The notes beneath the pieces are model-generated. The model made no database searches. It saw only the letters and a list, made by a program, of their open reading frames with translations, and was not told the DNA's origin. Positions 1 through 6,214 of a DNA stretch of 8,096 bases are shown here, piece after piece; position 1 is the stretch's first letter; each line of letters starts with the position of its first letter. The position numbers and the translations under genes were made by a program. Origin of the DNA: Acidobacteriota bacterium (GTDB lineage: Bacteria > Acidobacteriota > Polarisedimenticolia > JAPUIV01); contig JAPUIV010000164.1 of assembly GCA_027296665.1 (NCBI GenBank), positions 1-8,096 of the forward strand, in the 5' to 3' direction.

Positions 1-417
1 GAGGACCCGGAACCGGGCATTCTTGTGGTTACGGCCGGCACATCCGACATTCCGGTGGCGGAAGAGGCCTGCCTGGTCGCCGAGCTGATGGGCAACCGCG
101 TCGACAGGCTCTACGACGTGGGCGTGGCGGGGCTTCACCGGCTTCTGGACAGGCAGGGTCGTCTGGCCCGGGCCCGCGTGATCGTGGTGGTGGCGGGGAT
201 GGAAGGGGCCCTTCCCAGCGTCGTTTCCGGCCTGGCCCCGGCCCCGGTCATCGCCGTACCGACCAGCGTCGGGTACGGGGCCAACTTCCAGGGACTGGCC
301 CCCCTTCTGGCGATGCTGAACAGTTGCGCGATGGGGGTTGTGACGGTCAATATCGACAATGGATTTGGTGCTGGATATGCAGCAGGAAGGATCAACCTCC
401 TCGGAAAAGAGGGTTGA
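1..417 (+). CDS. larB: LarB, nickel-pincer cofactor synthesis (pyridinium-3,5-biscarboxylate mononucleotide synthase), 3' part only
   Basis: The frame is open from the window edge to a TGA at 415-417, so 138 C-terminal residues are visible and the start lies outside. The fragment reads as the AIR-carboxylase (PurE)-like domain of LarB. Visible family motifs are TAGTSDIPVAEEA near the visible N-terminus, LYDVGVAGLHRL, VVAGMEGALPSVV, VPTSVGYG and the terminal NIDNGFGAGYAA. Known for the family: LarB carboxylates and hydrolyses nicotinic acid adenine dinucleotide, the first step toward the nickel-pincer nucleotide cofactor of lactate racemase and related epimerases. It acts in the cytoplasm. No larC or larE follows: the next gene is rpsU after a 368-bp gap with its own promoter, so any lar partners lie upstream or elsewhere. 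The family call is firm. Whether the upstream part is intact cannot be seen. Confidence 0.93.
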   Translation, partial: EDPEPGILVVTAGTSDIPVAEEACLVAELMGNRVDRLYDVGVAGLHRLLDRQGRLARARVIVVVAGMEGALPSVVSGLAPAPVIAVPTSVGYGANFQGLAPLLAMLNSCAMGVVTVNIDNGFGAGYAAGRINLLGKEG

Positions 418-546
418 TCTGGATTGTGTGAAATTACACATCGGTCATCGTTTTCAACAGAGGACTGATTACAGGATTGTTTCCAAAAAATAACTAAGTT
501 CAATCATTTCATCACTTAACCACTGCCAATTTTTTGTCGCCTATCC
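418..546. other. AT-rich intergenic region between larB and the rpsU promoter
   Basis: There is no credible gene here. Base composition drops sharply in GC compared with the genes on both sides. A short palindrome follows the larB stop at 425-440 and is listed separately. An A/T run at 528-535 lies about 11 bp upstream of the -35 hexamer of the rpsU promoter, where an UP element would be expected. I see no larB terminator with a stem followed by a U-tract, so larB transcripts may run into the rpsU leader. Confidence 0.5.
425..440. repeat. Short palindrome TGTGT-N6-ACACA just after larB
   Basis: TGTGT at 425-429 and ACACA at 436-440 form a perfect 5-6-5 inverted repeat beginning 8 bp after the larB stop codon. 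The geometry resembles half-sites of CRP/FNR-family regulators (TGTGA-N6-TCACA), but the fifth base of each arm differs. As RNA it would be a weak AU-rich hairpin with no U-tract, so it is a poor terminator. It sits about 107 bp upstream of the -35 box, far for a class I activator site. A chance occurrence is quite possible. Confidence 0.25.
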
Positions 547-575
547 TTGACTTTGCCCAGCCTTGGGCATATATT
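547..575 (+). promoter_or_regulatory. Sigma70-type promoter of the rpsU-dnaG-rpoD operon
   Basis: The -35 hexamer TTGACT (547-552) and -10 hexamer TATATT (570-575) are separated by exactly 17 bp. Each is one base from consensus. An A/T run at 528-535 lies where an UP element would be, and transcription should begin near 582. The spacer holds a perfect inverted repeat, TGCCCA-GCCT-TGGGCA (554-569), which abuts the -10 and looks like an operator. CATATA occurs at 568-573 and again at 578-583, ten bases apart. This is the only clear promoter seen ahead of the three + strand genes, so it probably drives all of them, including the gene for the sigma factor that would recognise it. Confidence 0.72.
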
Positions 576-581
576 CCCATA

Positions 582-785
582 TACAGGGGGATCTCGGAAT
601 CCAAATGCAGGCCTCCACTACGAGCGGGGATAAAAGTCCTCCCTCGAATGGGCCTGAGTGCCCCAAAAGGGCGACTCCCCGTCCCTTGAAATAACTCGAA
701 AAGCCGGGTACAGTGAAGGGTTTAGTCGCTTCGGACCCTGCGGGCCGGAGTGTCGGAACGCCAAAAGAGAGGAGGCGAGTGATGG
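582..785 (+). promoter_or_regulatory. Structured ~200-nt mRNA leader of rpsU, candidate autoregulatory element
   Basis: The leader is long and foldable by eye. CAGGCC (608-613) pairs with GGCCTG (651-656), enclosing a hairpin with arms 621-630 and 637-646, one C-C mismatch, one G-U pair and loop UAAAAG. A second hairpin joins 656-663 to 669-677 with a single bulged G and loop CAAAA. AGGGT (717-721) can pair with ACCCT (735-739). Two segments contain CCTCC: GCCTCC at 611-616 and TCCTCC at 637-642. Both are complementary to the rpsU ribosome-binding site (AGGAGG, 770-775), so alternative folds could hide or free it. I do not recognise a named RNA family. A tRNA, tmRNA, SRP RNA or 6S RNA is not evident. 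The folding was done by hand, without energies. Confidence 0.45.
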
Positions 786-992
786 ATGCCACTCATCAAG
801 GTTCGAGACGATGAATCCCTTGAAAGTGCCCTGAGACGTTTCAAGCGGAAATGCGAGAAATCGGGAGTTTTATCCGAAGTCAAAAAGCGCCAGCATTTCG
901 AAAAACCAAGCGCGCGCAAGAAGATCAAGGCGCTGGCGGCCAGGAAGAAGGCCCTCAAACGGTTGGCGCAGGAGCGCAAGTTCAACAGTTAG
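786..992 (+). CDS. rpsU: Small-subunit ribosomal protein bS21
   Basis: The 68-residue basic protein matches S21 over its length. It has MPLIKVRDDESLESALRRFKRKCEKSGVL at residues 1-29 in family form, then a Lys/Arg-rich helical tail (KKIKALAARKKALKRLAQERK). S21 binds the platform of the 30S subunit near the 3' end of 16S rRNA and helps in translation initiation. The ATG at 786 has a consensus AGGAGG (770-775) ten bases upstream, which decides the start over the out-of-frame ATG at 782. It is the first gene of the rpsU-dnaG-rpoD operon. dnaG begins 19 nt after its stop, leaving no room for the terminator that separates these two genes in E. coli. The long leader suggests post-transcriptional control. 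Confidence 0.97.
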   Translation: MPLIKVRDDESLESALRRFKRKCEKSGVLSEVKKRQHFEKPSARKKIKALAARKKALKRLAQERKFNS

Positions 993-1011
993 CCGTACCG
1001 CTGGAGGAGAT

Positions 1012-2796
1012 TTGAGCAGTCCGGGTGATTCGAGATTCGTGGACGCGGTCCGGGAGGCGGCAGACCTTCCCGGTCTCGTTGCGGATTACGTGGCCCTCAA
1101 GAAGGCGGGGGCCGGCAAGTTCAAGGCGTTGTGCCCCTTCCATGCCGAAAAGACCCCCTCCTTTCACGTGGACGGGCAGAAACAGCTGTTCTACTGTTTC
1201 GGTTGCGGCCTGGGCGGCGACGCCTTCAAGTTCCTGATGCTGCAGGAGAGGGTCGATTTCCTGGAAGCGGTGAAACTGATCGCCAGGAAGCACGGCATCC
1301 CGGTTCCGGCAAGAGGCGGCGATACCCGCGGAGAGGATCAGGTCTTGTTCGATATCAATGAGGCGGCTTGCTCCTTTTACCGGGATCAGCTTCATGCGGA
1401 CGGGGGGGCCGAGGCGCGCCGGTATCTCCTTCACCGGGGAATGGAAAGCGCCACCCTCGATCGATTCCAGATCGGCTACGCGCCCGACCGCTGGGATGGA
1501 ATCAAGGAGCATCTCCGGCGGCGGGGATTCCGGGAACGCGATCTGCTGCGGTCCGGCCTGCTGGTGAAAAAAGAGGCGACCGGGCATACCTACGATCGTT
1601 TCCGGAACCGAATCCTCTTCCCCATCCGGGGATTGTCGGAACGCTGCATCGGATTCGGAGGAAGGATTTTGGCGGAGGGGATTCCCAAATACCTGAATTC
1701 TCCCGAAAGTCCGATCTTCGACAAGAGCAGAACCCTGTATGGTCTGGATGTTGCCCGTCCGTCGATCCGTTCCGCCAGCTCCGCCATCCTGGTCGAGGGG
1801 TATCTCGATTTTCTCACCCTCTATCAGGCGGGGATCGAGACGGTTGTGGCCACCCTCGGGACCGCCTTCGGCCCCGGGCATGCCAAGATCCTCAGGCGGT
1901 TCGCCGAGGGCGTGGTGGTCAACTTCGACCCGGACGCCGCCGGCGCCAGCGCCACCAGGCGCAGCCTCGACATTCTCCTGGAGGAAGGGTTCGATGTCCG
2001 CATCCTGCGCCTGCCGAAGGGCGAGGATCCGGACGCATTCGTGCGCCGGAAAGGCGGCGATGCCTACCGGGGGCTGATCGAAGGCGCCCCCACCTACCTG
2101 GAAGACCTGATCCAGGAGGCGGCGGGGAAACATCAGGGCGACGGGCCGAAAGGAAAATTGCTGGCATTGCATGAAGTGCTTCCGTTCATCGCGAAGCTGG
2201 AATCATCGGTGGTCCGATTATCCTTCGCGGGCCCCCTGGCCGAGGTTCTCGGCCTGGATGAGGGGAGTGTCCTGGAAGAACTTCGTGTCGCCCTGAAAGG
2301 CCGGAAATCGATGCTCCGGAAAGATATCACCGAACCGTTCCTGGCGGCCAACCAGGCGGAATGCAACCTGGTCCGTCTTCTCCTGGAGAATCGAGATTTC
2401 CGCCAGGAGGTCCTGAAGGAGCTGGACGAAGTCGATCTGAAAGGGTCTCCCGCGGCAGGGCTTATTGCAACCGTTCGAAAAATGGAGCAGGAGAAGGAAG
2501 CTGTCACCTACCCCGGGATCCACCAGAGATTGGCGGGTGAAGAAGATCGGAATTTTCTTGCCAGGATCGCGTCAAGCGACCAGCCATTACCATCCGAAAA
2601 GGAGGGCTGGGGTTGTTTTCTGGCCTTGCGCCAGCGGCGCATCTCCCGGGCGATGAAGGGGATCCAGAGGGAAATCGACAAGGGGCGCGGGGAAGTCAAC
2701 GATCTTCTGAAGCAAAAGATGGAGCTGGGAAAAGAGTTGGAGAAGCTCGCTCATGGGCCATCCCGGACAATGGCCCCGCTGGGAGCTAGCCATTGA
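1012..2796 (+). CDS. dnaG: DNA primase DnaG
   Basis: The 594-residue protein synthesises RNA primers for chromosome replication and is recruited by the DnaB helicase. Domains in order: an N-terminal CHC2 zinc finger with C41, H44, C62 and C65; an RNA-polymerase-like basic region around residues 190-240 (DRFRNRILFPI, GFGGRIL, PKYLNSPE); a TOPRIM catalytic domain with E262 in VEGYLD and the acidic pair D306 and D308 in NFDPDAAG; and a less conserved C-terminal helicase-binding region from about residue 445. E. coli DnaG has 581 residues, so this is full length. The start is a TTG at 1012 preceded by GGAGGAG (1003-1009), a rather short spacing. An in-frame GTG at 1039 is the alternative and would cost nine residues. 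The stop lies 6 nt before rpoD, implying coupled translation. Confidence 0.97.
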   Translation: MSSPGDSRFVDAVREAADLPGLVADYVALKKAGAGKFKALCPFHAEKTPSFHVDGQKQLFYCFGCGLGGDAFKFLMLQERVDFLEAVKLIARKHGIPVPARGGDTRGEDQVLFDINEAACSFYRDQLHADGGAEARRYLLHRGMESATLDRFQIGYAPDRWDGIKEHLRRRGFRERDLLRSGLLVKKEATGHTYDRFRNRILFPIRGLSERCIGFGGRILAEGIPKYLNSPESPIFDKSRTLYGLDVARPSIRSASSAILVEGYLDFLTLYQAGIETVVATLGTAFGPGHAKILRRFAEGVVVNFDPDAAGASATRRSLDILLEEGFDVRILRLPKGEDPDAFVRRKGGDAYRGLIEGAPTYLEDLIQEAAGKHQGDGPKGKLLALHEVLPFIAKLESSVVRLSFAGPLAEVLGLDEGSVLEELRVALKGRKSMLRKDITEPFLAANQAECNLVRLLLENRDFRQEVLKELDEVDLKGSPAAGLIATVRKMEQEKEAVTYPGIHQRLAGEEDRNFLARIASSDQPLPSEKEGWGCFLALRQRRISRAMKGIQREIDKGRGEVNDLLKQKMELGKELEKLAHGPSRTMAPLGASH

Positions 2797-2802
2797 AGGT
2801 GG

Positions 2803-4521
2803 ATGATGGCGGAAAATAAAAAGAAACGGAGGAGCCATCCATTGAGAATTGAGGAAAAATACGAAGGTGTGCGTCATCTTATTTCCATTGGGGAGGAAAA
2901 GGGATACCTCATTTATGGCGAGATCAATGATCTTCTTCCCAAGGAGATCAATTCCTCCGACGAGATCGATAAGATCTTCATGCTCTTCGGATCCCACGGC
3001 ATCGAACTCTTCGATTCCGACGAAAAAAGGAAGCAGCAACCCGGCAGGAACAAAGGAGAGGGTTCAGGCCATGAGGTCAAGCTGGACCTGAGTCCGGGCT
3101 CTCTCGATAAAACCAACGATCCCGTGAGAATGTATCTCCGGGAAATGGGAACGGTCCCACTCCTGACCCGGGAGGGCGAGGTCGAAATCGCCCGCCGGCT
3201 CGAACGGGGGGAGAAGACGGTTTTGAAGGCCTTGTCCCGCAACCGATACGTCCTCGGGCGGATTCTCGAGGCCGGAAAGCAGTTGCGAGCCGGGACCTGC
3301 CGGGTGAAGTCCCTGGTGGTCATTCGCGAGCCGGACCTCAGCCAGCCTCTCGAAAAGTTCGTGGGAAAACTCCTCAAGTCGATTGAAATGATTGGCCGGA
3401 CCAATACCCTGGCCGAAAAACATAAGAAACACTTGTCCCGCCTGACGGAAGGATCGCGGCGGTACCGGTTGATCCGTTACCGGATGCTCCGCCAGCAGGC
3501 CAAGTGCGGGAGGGGAATCCGGGAACTCGGCCTGGTAAACTCCAAGATCCAGAATCTCGTGAATGTTCTGAGGAAAACCCGGGAACGGCTCCTGATCCTG
3601 GAAGGCCAGAGGCGCTCCCTCCAATCCTCCCTGAAGCGGCGAAAGGACACCAAGGCGAAATGGGAGATCCGCAAACGGATCCGGGCCATTCCTGAAATGA
3701 TCCAGGATGCGGAGAAGGAACTGGGCATCACCGCGGAGGAGATCCGCCAGACCACCGGCCTTGTTTATCACGGGGAAAGGGTCGCGGAACAGGCGAAAAG
3801 CGAACTGGTGGAGGCGAATCTGCGGCTGGTGGTGTCAATCGCGAAGAAATACACCAACCGGGGCCTGCAATTCCTCGACCTGATCCAGGAAGGGAACATC
3901 GGCCTCATGAAGGCCGTGGACAAGTTCGAATACCGGCGGGGGTACAAGTTCTCGACCTACGCCACCTGGTGGATTCGCCAGGCGATCACGCGGGCGATTG
4001 CCGATCAGGCCCGGACCATCCGGATTCCGGTGCACATGATCGAGACCATCAACAAACTGGTCCGGACCTCCCGCGCCCTGGTTCAGGAGGTTGGCCGCGA
4101 ACCCACTCCGGAGGAGATCGCCAAGAAGATGGGGATCCCGGTGAGCAAGGTTCGCAAGGTCCTGAAGATCGCCCAGGAACCGATCTCCCTGGAAACCCCG
4201 ATCGGGGAGGAAGAGGACAGCCATCTGGGAGATTTCATCGAGGACTCCGCCGTGATCTCTCCGATCGAGGCGGTCATCGGTGTGAATCTGAGAGACCAGA
4301 CCCAGAGCGTGCTCAAATCCTTGTCGCCCCGGGAAGAGACCGTTCTCAAGATGCGGTTCGGGGTTGGAGAGGGGACCACGGAGCATACTCTCGAGGAGGT
4401 GGGTCAGAATTTCTCGGTGACGCGGGAACGGATCCGGCAGATCGAGGCAAAGGCCCTTCGCAAGCTCCGGCATCCAACGCGAAGCCAGAAATTGAGGGCC
4501 TTCACCGAGGATCCCAGGTAG
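2803..4521 (+). CDS. rpoD: Primary (housekeeping) RNA polymerase sigma factor RpoD / sigma-70
   Basis: All sigma-70 regions are present in 572 residues. Region 1.1 is about 18-75, with EEKGYLIYGEINDLLP. Region 1.2 is 104-138, starting NDPVRMYLREMGTVPLL. A basic non-conserved insert spans about 139-330. Region 2 is 331-405, with the core-binding and -10 recognition helices including FSTYATWWIRQAI. Region 3 is about 406-500 and region 4 about 505-565, ending in the -35-binding helix-turn-helix VTRERIRQIEAKALRKLR. This is a group 1 sigma that directs most promoters. The start is uncertain. ATG codons at 2803 and 2806 follow AAGG (2796-2799); the second has the better spacing (6 nt). An in-frame TTG at 2842 has a much stronger GGAGGAG (2828-2834) seven bases upstream and would remove the lysine-rich N-terminus. 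The gene follows dnaG by 6 nt. Confidence 0.98.
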   Translation: MMAENKKKRRSHPLRIEEKYEGVRHLISIGEEKGYLIYGEINDLLPKEINSSDEIDKIFMLFGSHGIELFDSDEKRKQQPGRNKGEGSGHEVKLDLSPGSLDKTNDPVRMYLREMGTVPLLTREGEVEIARRLERGEKTVLKALSRNRYVLGRILEAGKQLRAGTCRVKSLVVIREPDLSQPLEKFVGKLLKSIEMIGRTNTLAEKHKKHLSRLTEGSRRYRLIRYRMLRQQAKCGRGIRELGLVNSKIQNLVNVLRKTRERLLILEGQRRSLQSSLKRRKDTKAKWEIRKRIRAIPEMIQDAEKELGITAEEIRQTTGLVYHGERVAEQAKSELVEANLRLVVSIAKKYTNRGLQFLDLIQEGNIGLMKAVDKFEYRRGYKFSTYATWWIRQAITRAIADQARTIRIPVHMIETINKLVRTSRALVQEVGREPTPEEIAKKMGIPVSKVRKVLKIAQEPISLETPIGEEEDSHLGDFIEDSAVISPIEAVIGVNLRDQTQSVLKSLSPREETVLKMRFGVGEGTTEHTLEEVGQNFSVTRERIRQIEAKALRKLRHPTRSQKLRAFTEDPR

Positions 4522-4545
4522 GAAACCCCGGGAACTTCGCCTCCC

Positions 4546-5319
4546 TCACATTCCCATGATGTGGTAGCCGGAGTCGACGTGCAGGATCTCCCCGGTGATC
4601 CCCCGGGCCAGATGGCTGCAGAGGAAAAGGGCCGCGTCCCCGACCTCGGCGGGTTCGGTATTCCGGTGCAGCGGCGCCTTTTCCCGGATCAATTCGAGCA
4701 TCTTGGTGAACCCCGAGATTCCCCGGGCGGAGAGGGTGTTGATCGGCCCGGCGGAGATCCCGTTGATCCGGATGTTCCGTTTCCCCAGATCGCTGGCCAG
4801 GTAACGGATGCTGCTTTCCAGGGCCGCCTTGGCCACTCCCATCACATTGTAGTTGGGTATCACCTTTCCGGATCCCAGGTAGGTGAGGGCGAGGATCGCG
4901 CCGCCCTCCTTCTCCAGGAGGGGCGTTGCCGCACGGGCCAGGGCGGTAAGCGAATAGGAACTGATGTCCTGGGCAATCTGGTATCCCTCGCGCGAGGTCG
5001 CCAGGAACTCGCCATCCAGCTCTTCCCGCCGGGCGAAGGCGATGCTGTGGACGAGGATGTCGAGGGAACCGAACTCTTCACCGAGCCGGCGGAAGCATTC
5101 TTCAATCTGACTATCCTCGCTCACGTCGCAGGGTAGTATCAACGGGTCATCCAGATCCTTGGCAAGTTTCCTGACATTGTCCTCGAGGCGCGGCCCCTGA
5201 AAGGTCAGGGCCATGCGCGCGCCCGCGCCGGCCAAGGCCCTGGTGATGGCCCAGGCGATGCTGCGTTTGTTCGCCACGCCGAGAACGATCGCCTTTTTTC
5301 CCGCGAGCAGTTGTGTCAT
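4546..5319 (-). CDS. fabI: Enoyl-[acyl-carrier-protein] reductase (NADH-type, FabI)
   Basis: This 257-residue short-chain dehydrogenase performs the last reduction of each fatty-acid elongation cycle, from trans-2-enoyl-ACP to acyl-ACP. The FabI form of the nucleotide site is seen at residues 14-20 (GVANKRS, in place of the usual TGxxxGxG). HSIAFA is at 91-96 and the FabI catalytic signature is Y147, then Y157-x6-K164 (YNVMGVAK). SAGPINTLSARGI at 189-201 is also typical. Length matches the family (about 255-262). The residue matching E. coli Gly93, a triclosan-resistance site, is Ala94, which is common in other FabI proteins. The start is the ATG at 5319-5317 with GGAGG at 5329-5325. The open frame continues upstream, but that extension does not look like FabI. 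It is the last gene of the - strand cluster and converges on rpoD with 24 bp between stops. Confidence 0.96.
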   Translation of the reverse strand: MTQLLAGKKAIVLGVANKRSIAWAITRALAGAGARMALTFQGPRLEDNVRKLAKDLDDPLILPCDVSEDSQIEECFRRLGEEFGSLDILVHSIAFARREELDGEFLATSREGYQIAQDISSYSLTALARAATPLLEKEGGAILALTYLGSGKVIPNYNVMGVAKAALESSIRYLASDLGKRNIRINGISAGPINTLSARGISGFTKMLELIREKAPLHRNTEPAEVGDAALFLCSHLARGITGEILHVDSGYHIMGM

Positions 5320-5341
5320 TTTAACCTCCAGGAAAAGGAGC

Positions 5342-6214
5342 TTATTTGGTTGGTCTTTTGAAGAGATCCTCGGAGACGGTCTCTGAGACCTGTAGATCGG
5401 CGATCCGGATCCGGAAAGGTTTGTCGGGAAAGTCCCTGACGGTGGAGAGGACCAGGGCGCCGTGCTGCGTCCATTCGGTCCAGGTTGCCACACCGCGCGG
5501 TTCGTCCTCGGGGGAGCCCATGAGAATGTATTCCCAGCGATCCATCAGATGGGTTTCCCGGTTGATGTAGACCCAGTACCGATCCTGCCAGGTGAGACCC
5601 GTCCCCTCCTGAAAGGAGGCCAGGATGATATCGTGAGTTTGTCCGTTGGAATCGGTCGATTCCCCCTCGTACTTCAGGATGACCCCGGGGTCTAGCAGTT
5701 TCGCCGGCATCAGGATCCAGTACGTATCGTTGATGAACCGGCCGTACATCCAGTTCAGGTGGTTTGCAGATTCGAAATCGTCCAGGCGGCGCCCGGAGAT
5801 GTAGACGTCCTGATCGGGCTTGCCGGCGCTGAAATCGTTCACGTTGAAAAAGGCGATGAACCCCTTTCCGTCTTTCTGGGTTCCGGAGAGGCGGTATCGC
5901 CCGGTCTTTCGATCCCATACGTGCTCGTAATCCGAACTCGGGATGCCGTCCTTTTCGACGACGAAACGAAATGTGATGAGGGCCGCCTTCTCGAACCCCT
6001 CCTCTCCCCCCATCGATTCGTAAGTCGCGCGGGCGATCTCGATCGCCTTCGGGTCGGAGAGGGAGGGATCGAAACGGGAGGCCTCTTCCACAGGTTCCGG
6101 TTGGTTTTTGCCGTCTTCAGGGGCGGAAGATTCCCCCGCCGAACACCCGGACAGGATCGGCAAGGCGAGGCCCAGGATCATCGCCTGATGAGCGGTACGA
6201 AAGAACTTGTTCAT
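5342..6214 (-). CDS. Predicted lipoprotein of unknown function (resembles DUF6503/LolA-like beta-rich proteins)
   Basis: The 290-residue product has a clear lipoprotein signal: a basic n-region (MNKFFR), a hydrophobic core at about residues 11-20, and lipobox L-S-G-C with the lipidated Cys at 24. Residue +2 is Ser rather than Asp, consistent with outer-membrane sorting where the E. coli Lol rule applies. A low-complexity acidic/proline linker (about 25-47) precedes a globular domain. That domain starts with a helix (AIEIARATYESMGG) and continues with alternating Trp/Tyr-rich strands, including HVWDRKTGRYRL and VYINRETHLMDRWEY. These resemble DUF6503-type proteins, but I rate the family assignment as tentative and claim no reaction. 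Its ATG overlaps the MetE stop by 4 nt (ATGA, 6214-6211), with GGGAGGG at 6229-6223. fabI follows after 22 nt. A role in envelope lipid handling beside fabI is conceivable but is only inference. Confidence 0.82.
   Translation of the reverse strand: MNKFFRTAHQAMILGLALPILSGCSAGESSAPEDGKNQPEPVEEASRFDPSLSDPKAIEIARATYESMGGEEGFEKAALITFRFVVEKDGIPSSDYEHVWDRKTGRYRLSGTQKDGKGFIAFFNVNDFSAGKPDQDVYISGRRLDDFESANHLNWMYGRFINDTYWILMPAKLLDPGVILKYEGESTDSNGQTHDIILASFQEGTGLTWQDRYWVYINRETHLMDRWEYILMGSPEDEPRGVATWTEWTQHGALVLSTVRDFPDKPFRIRIADLQVSETVSEDLFKRPTK

Noticed and set aside
656..677. Hairpin with loop CAAAA as an intrinsic terminator or attenuator before rpsU
   Set aside because: The stem is reasonable, but it is followed by a C-rich stretch with no U-tract, so it does not look like an intrinsic terminator.
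582..785. 6S RNA, tRNA, tmRNA or SRP RNA in the rpsU leader
   Set aside because: There is no closing stem joining the ends as in 6S RNA, no T-arm or acceptor pattern, no tag-peptide frame, and no SRP tetraloop motif.
541..792. An 83-codon - strand open frame in the rpsU leader
   Set aside because: It has no similarity I recognise, it overlaps the promoter and leader, and it runs against a good + strand promoter. No convincing ribosome-binding site.
982..2172. A 396-codon open frame on the - strand across the first two thirds of dnaG
   Set aside because: It is fully antisense to an unmistakable primase gene. The translation has no recognisable domain and is rich in Pro/Gly/Gln as expected from reading GC-rich codons backward. 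It is a composition shadow.
3064..4473. Long - strand open frames (235 and 212 codons) opposite rpoD
   Set aside because: They lie antisense to conserved sigma-70 regions, with no family features and no ribosome-binding site of note.
5320..5493. Upstream in-frame extension of fabI giving a 315-residue product
   Set aside because: FabI proteins begin at the position of the ATG at 5319, which has a strong GGAGG. The extra residues do not resemble the family, and the extension would overlap the lipoprotein gene.
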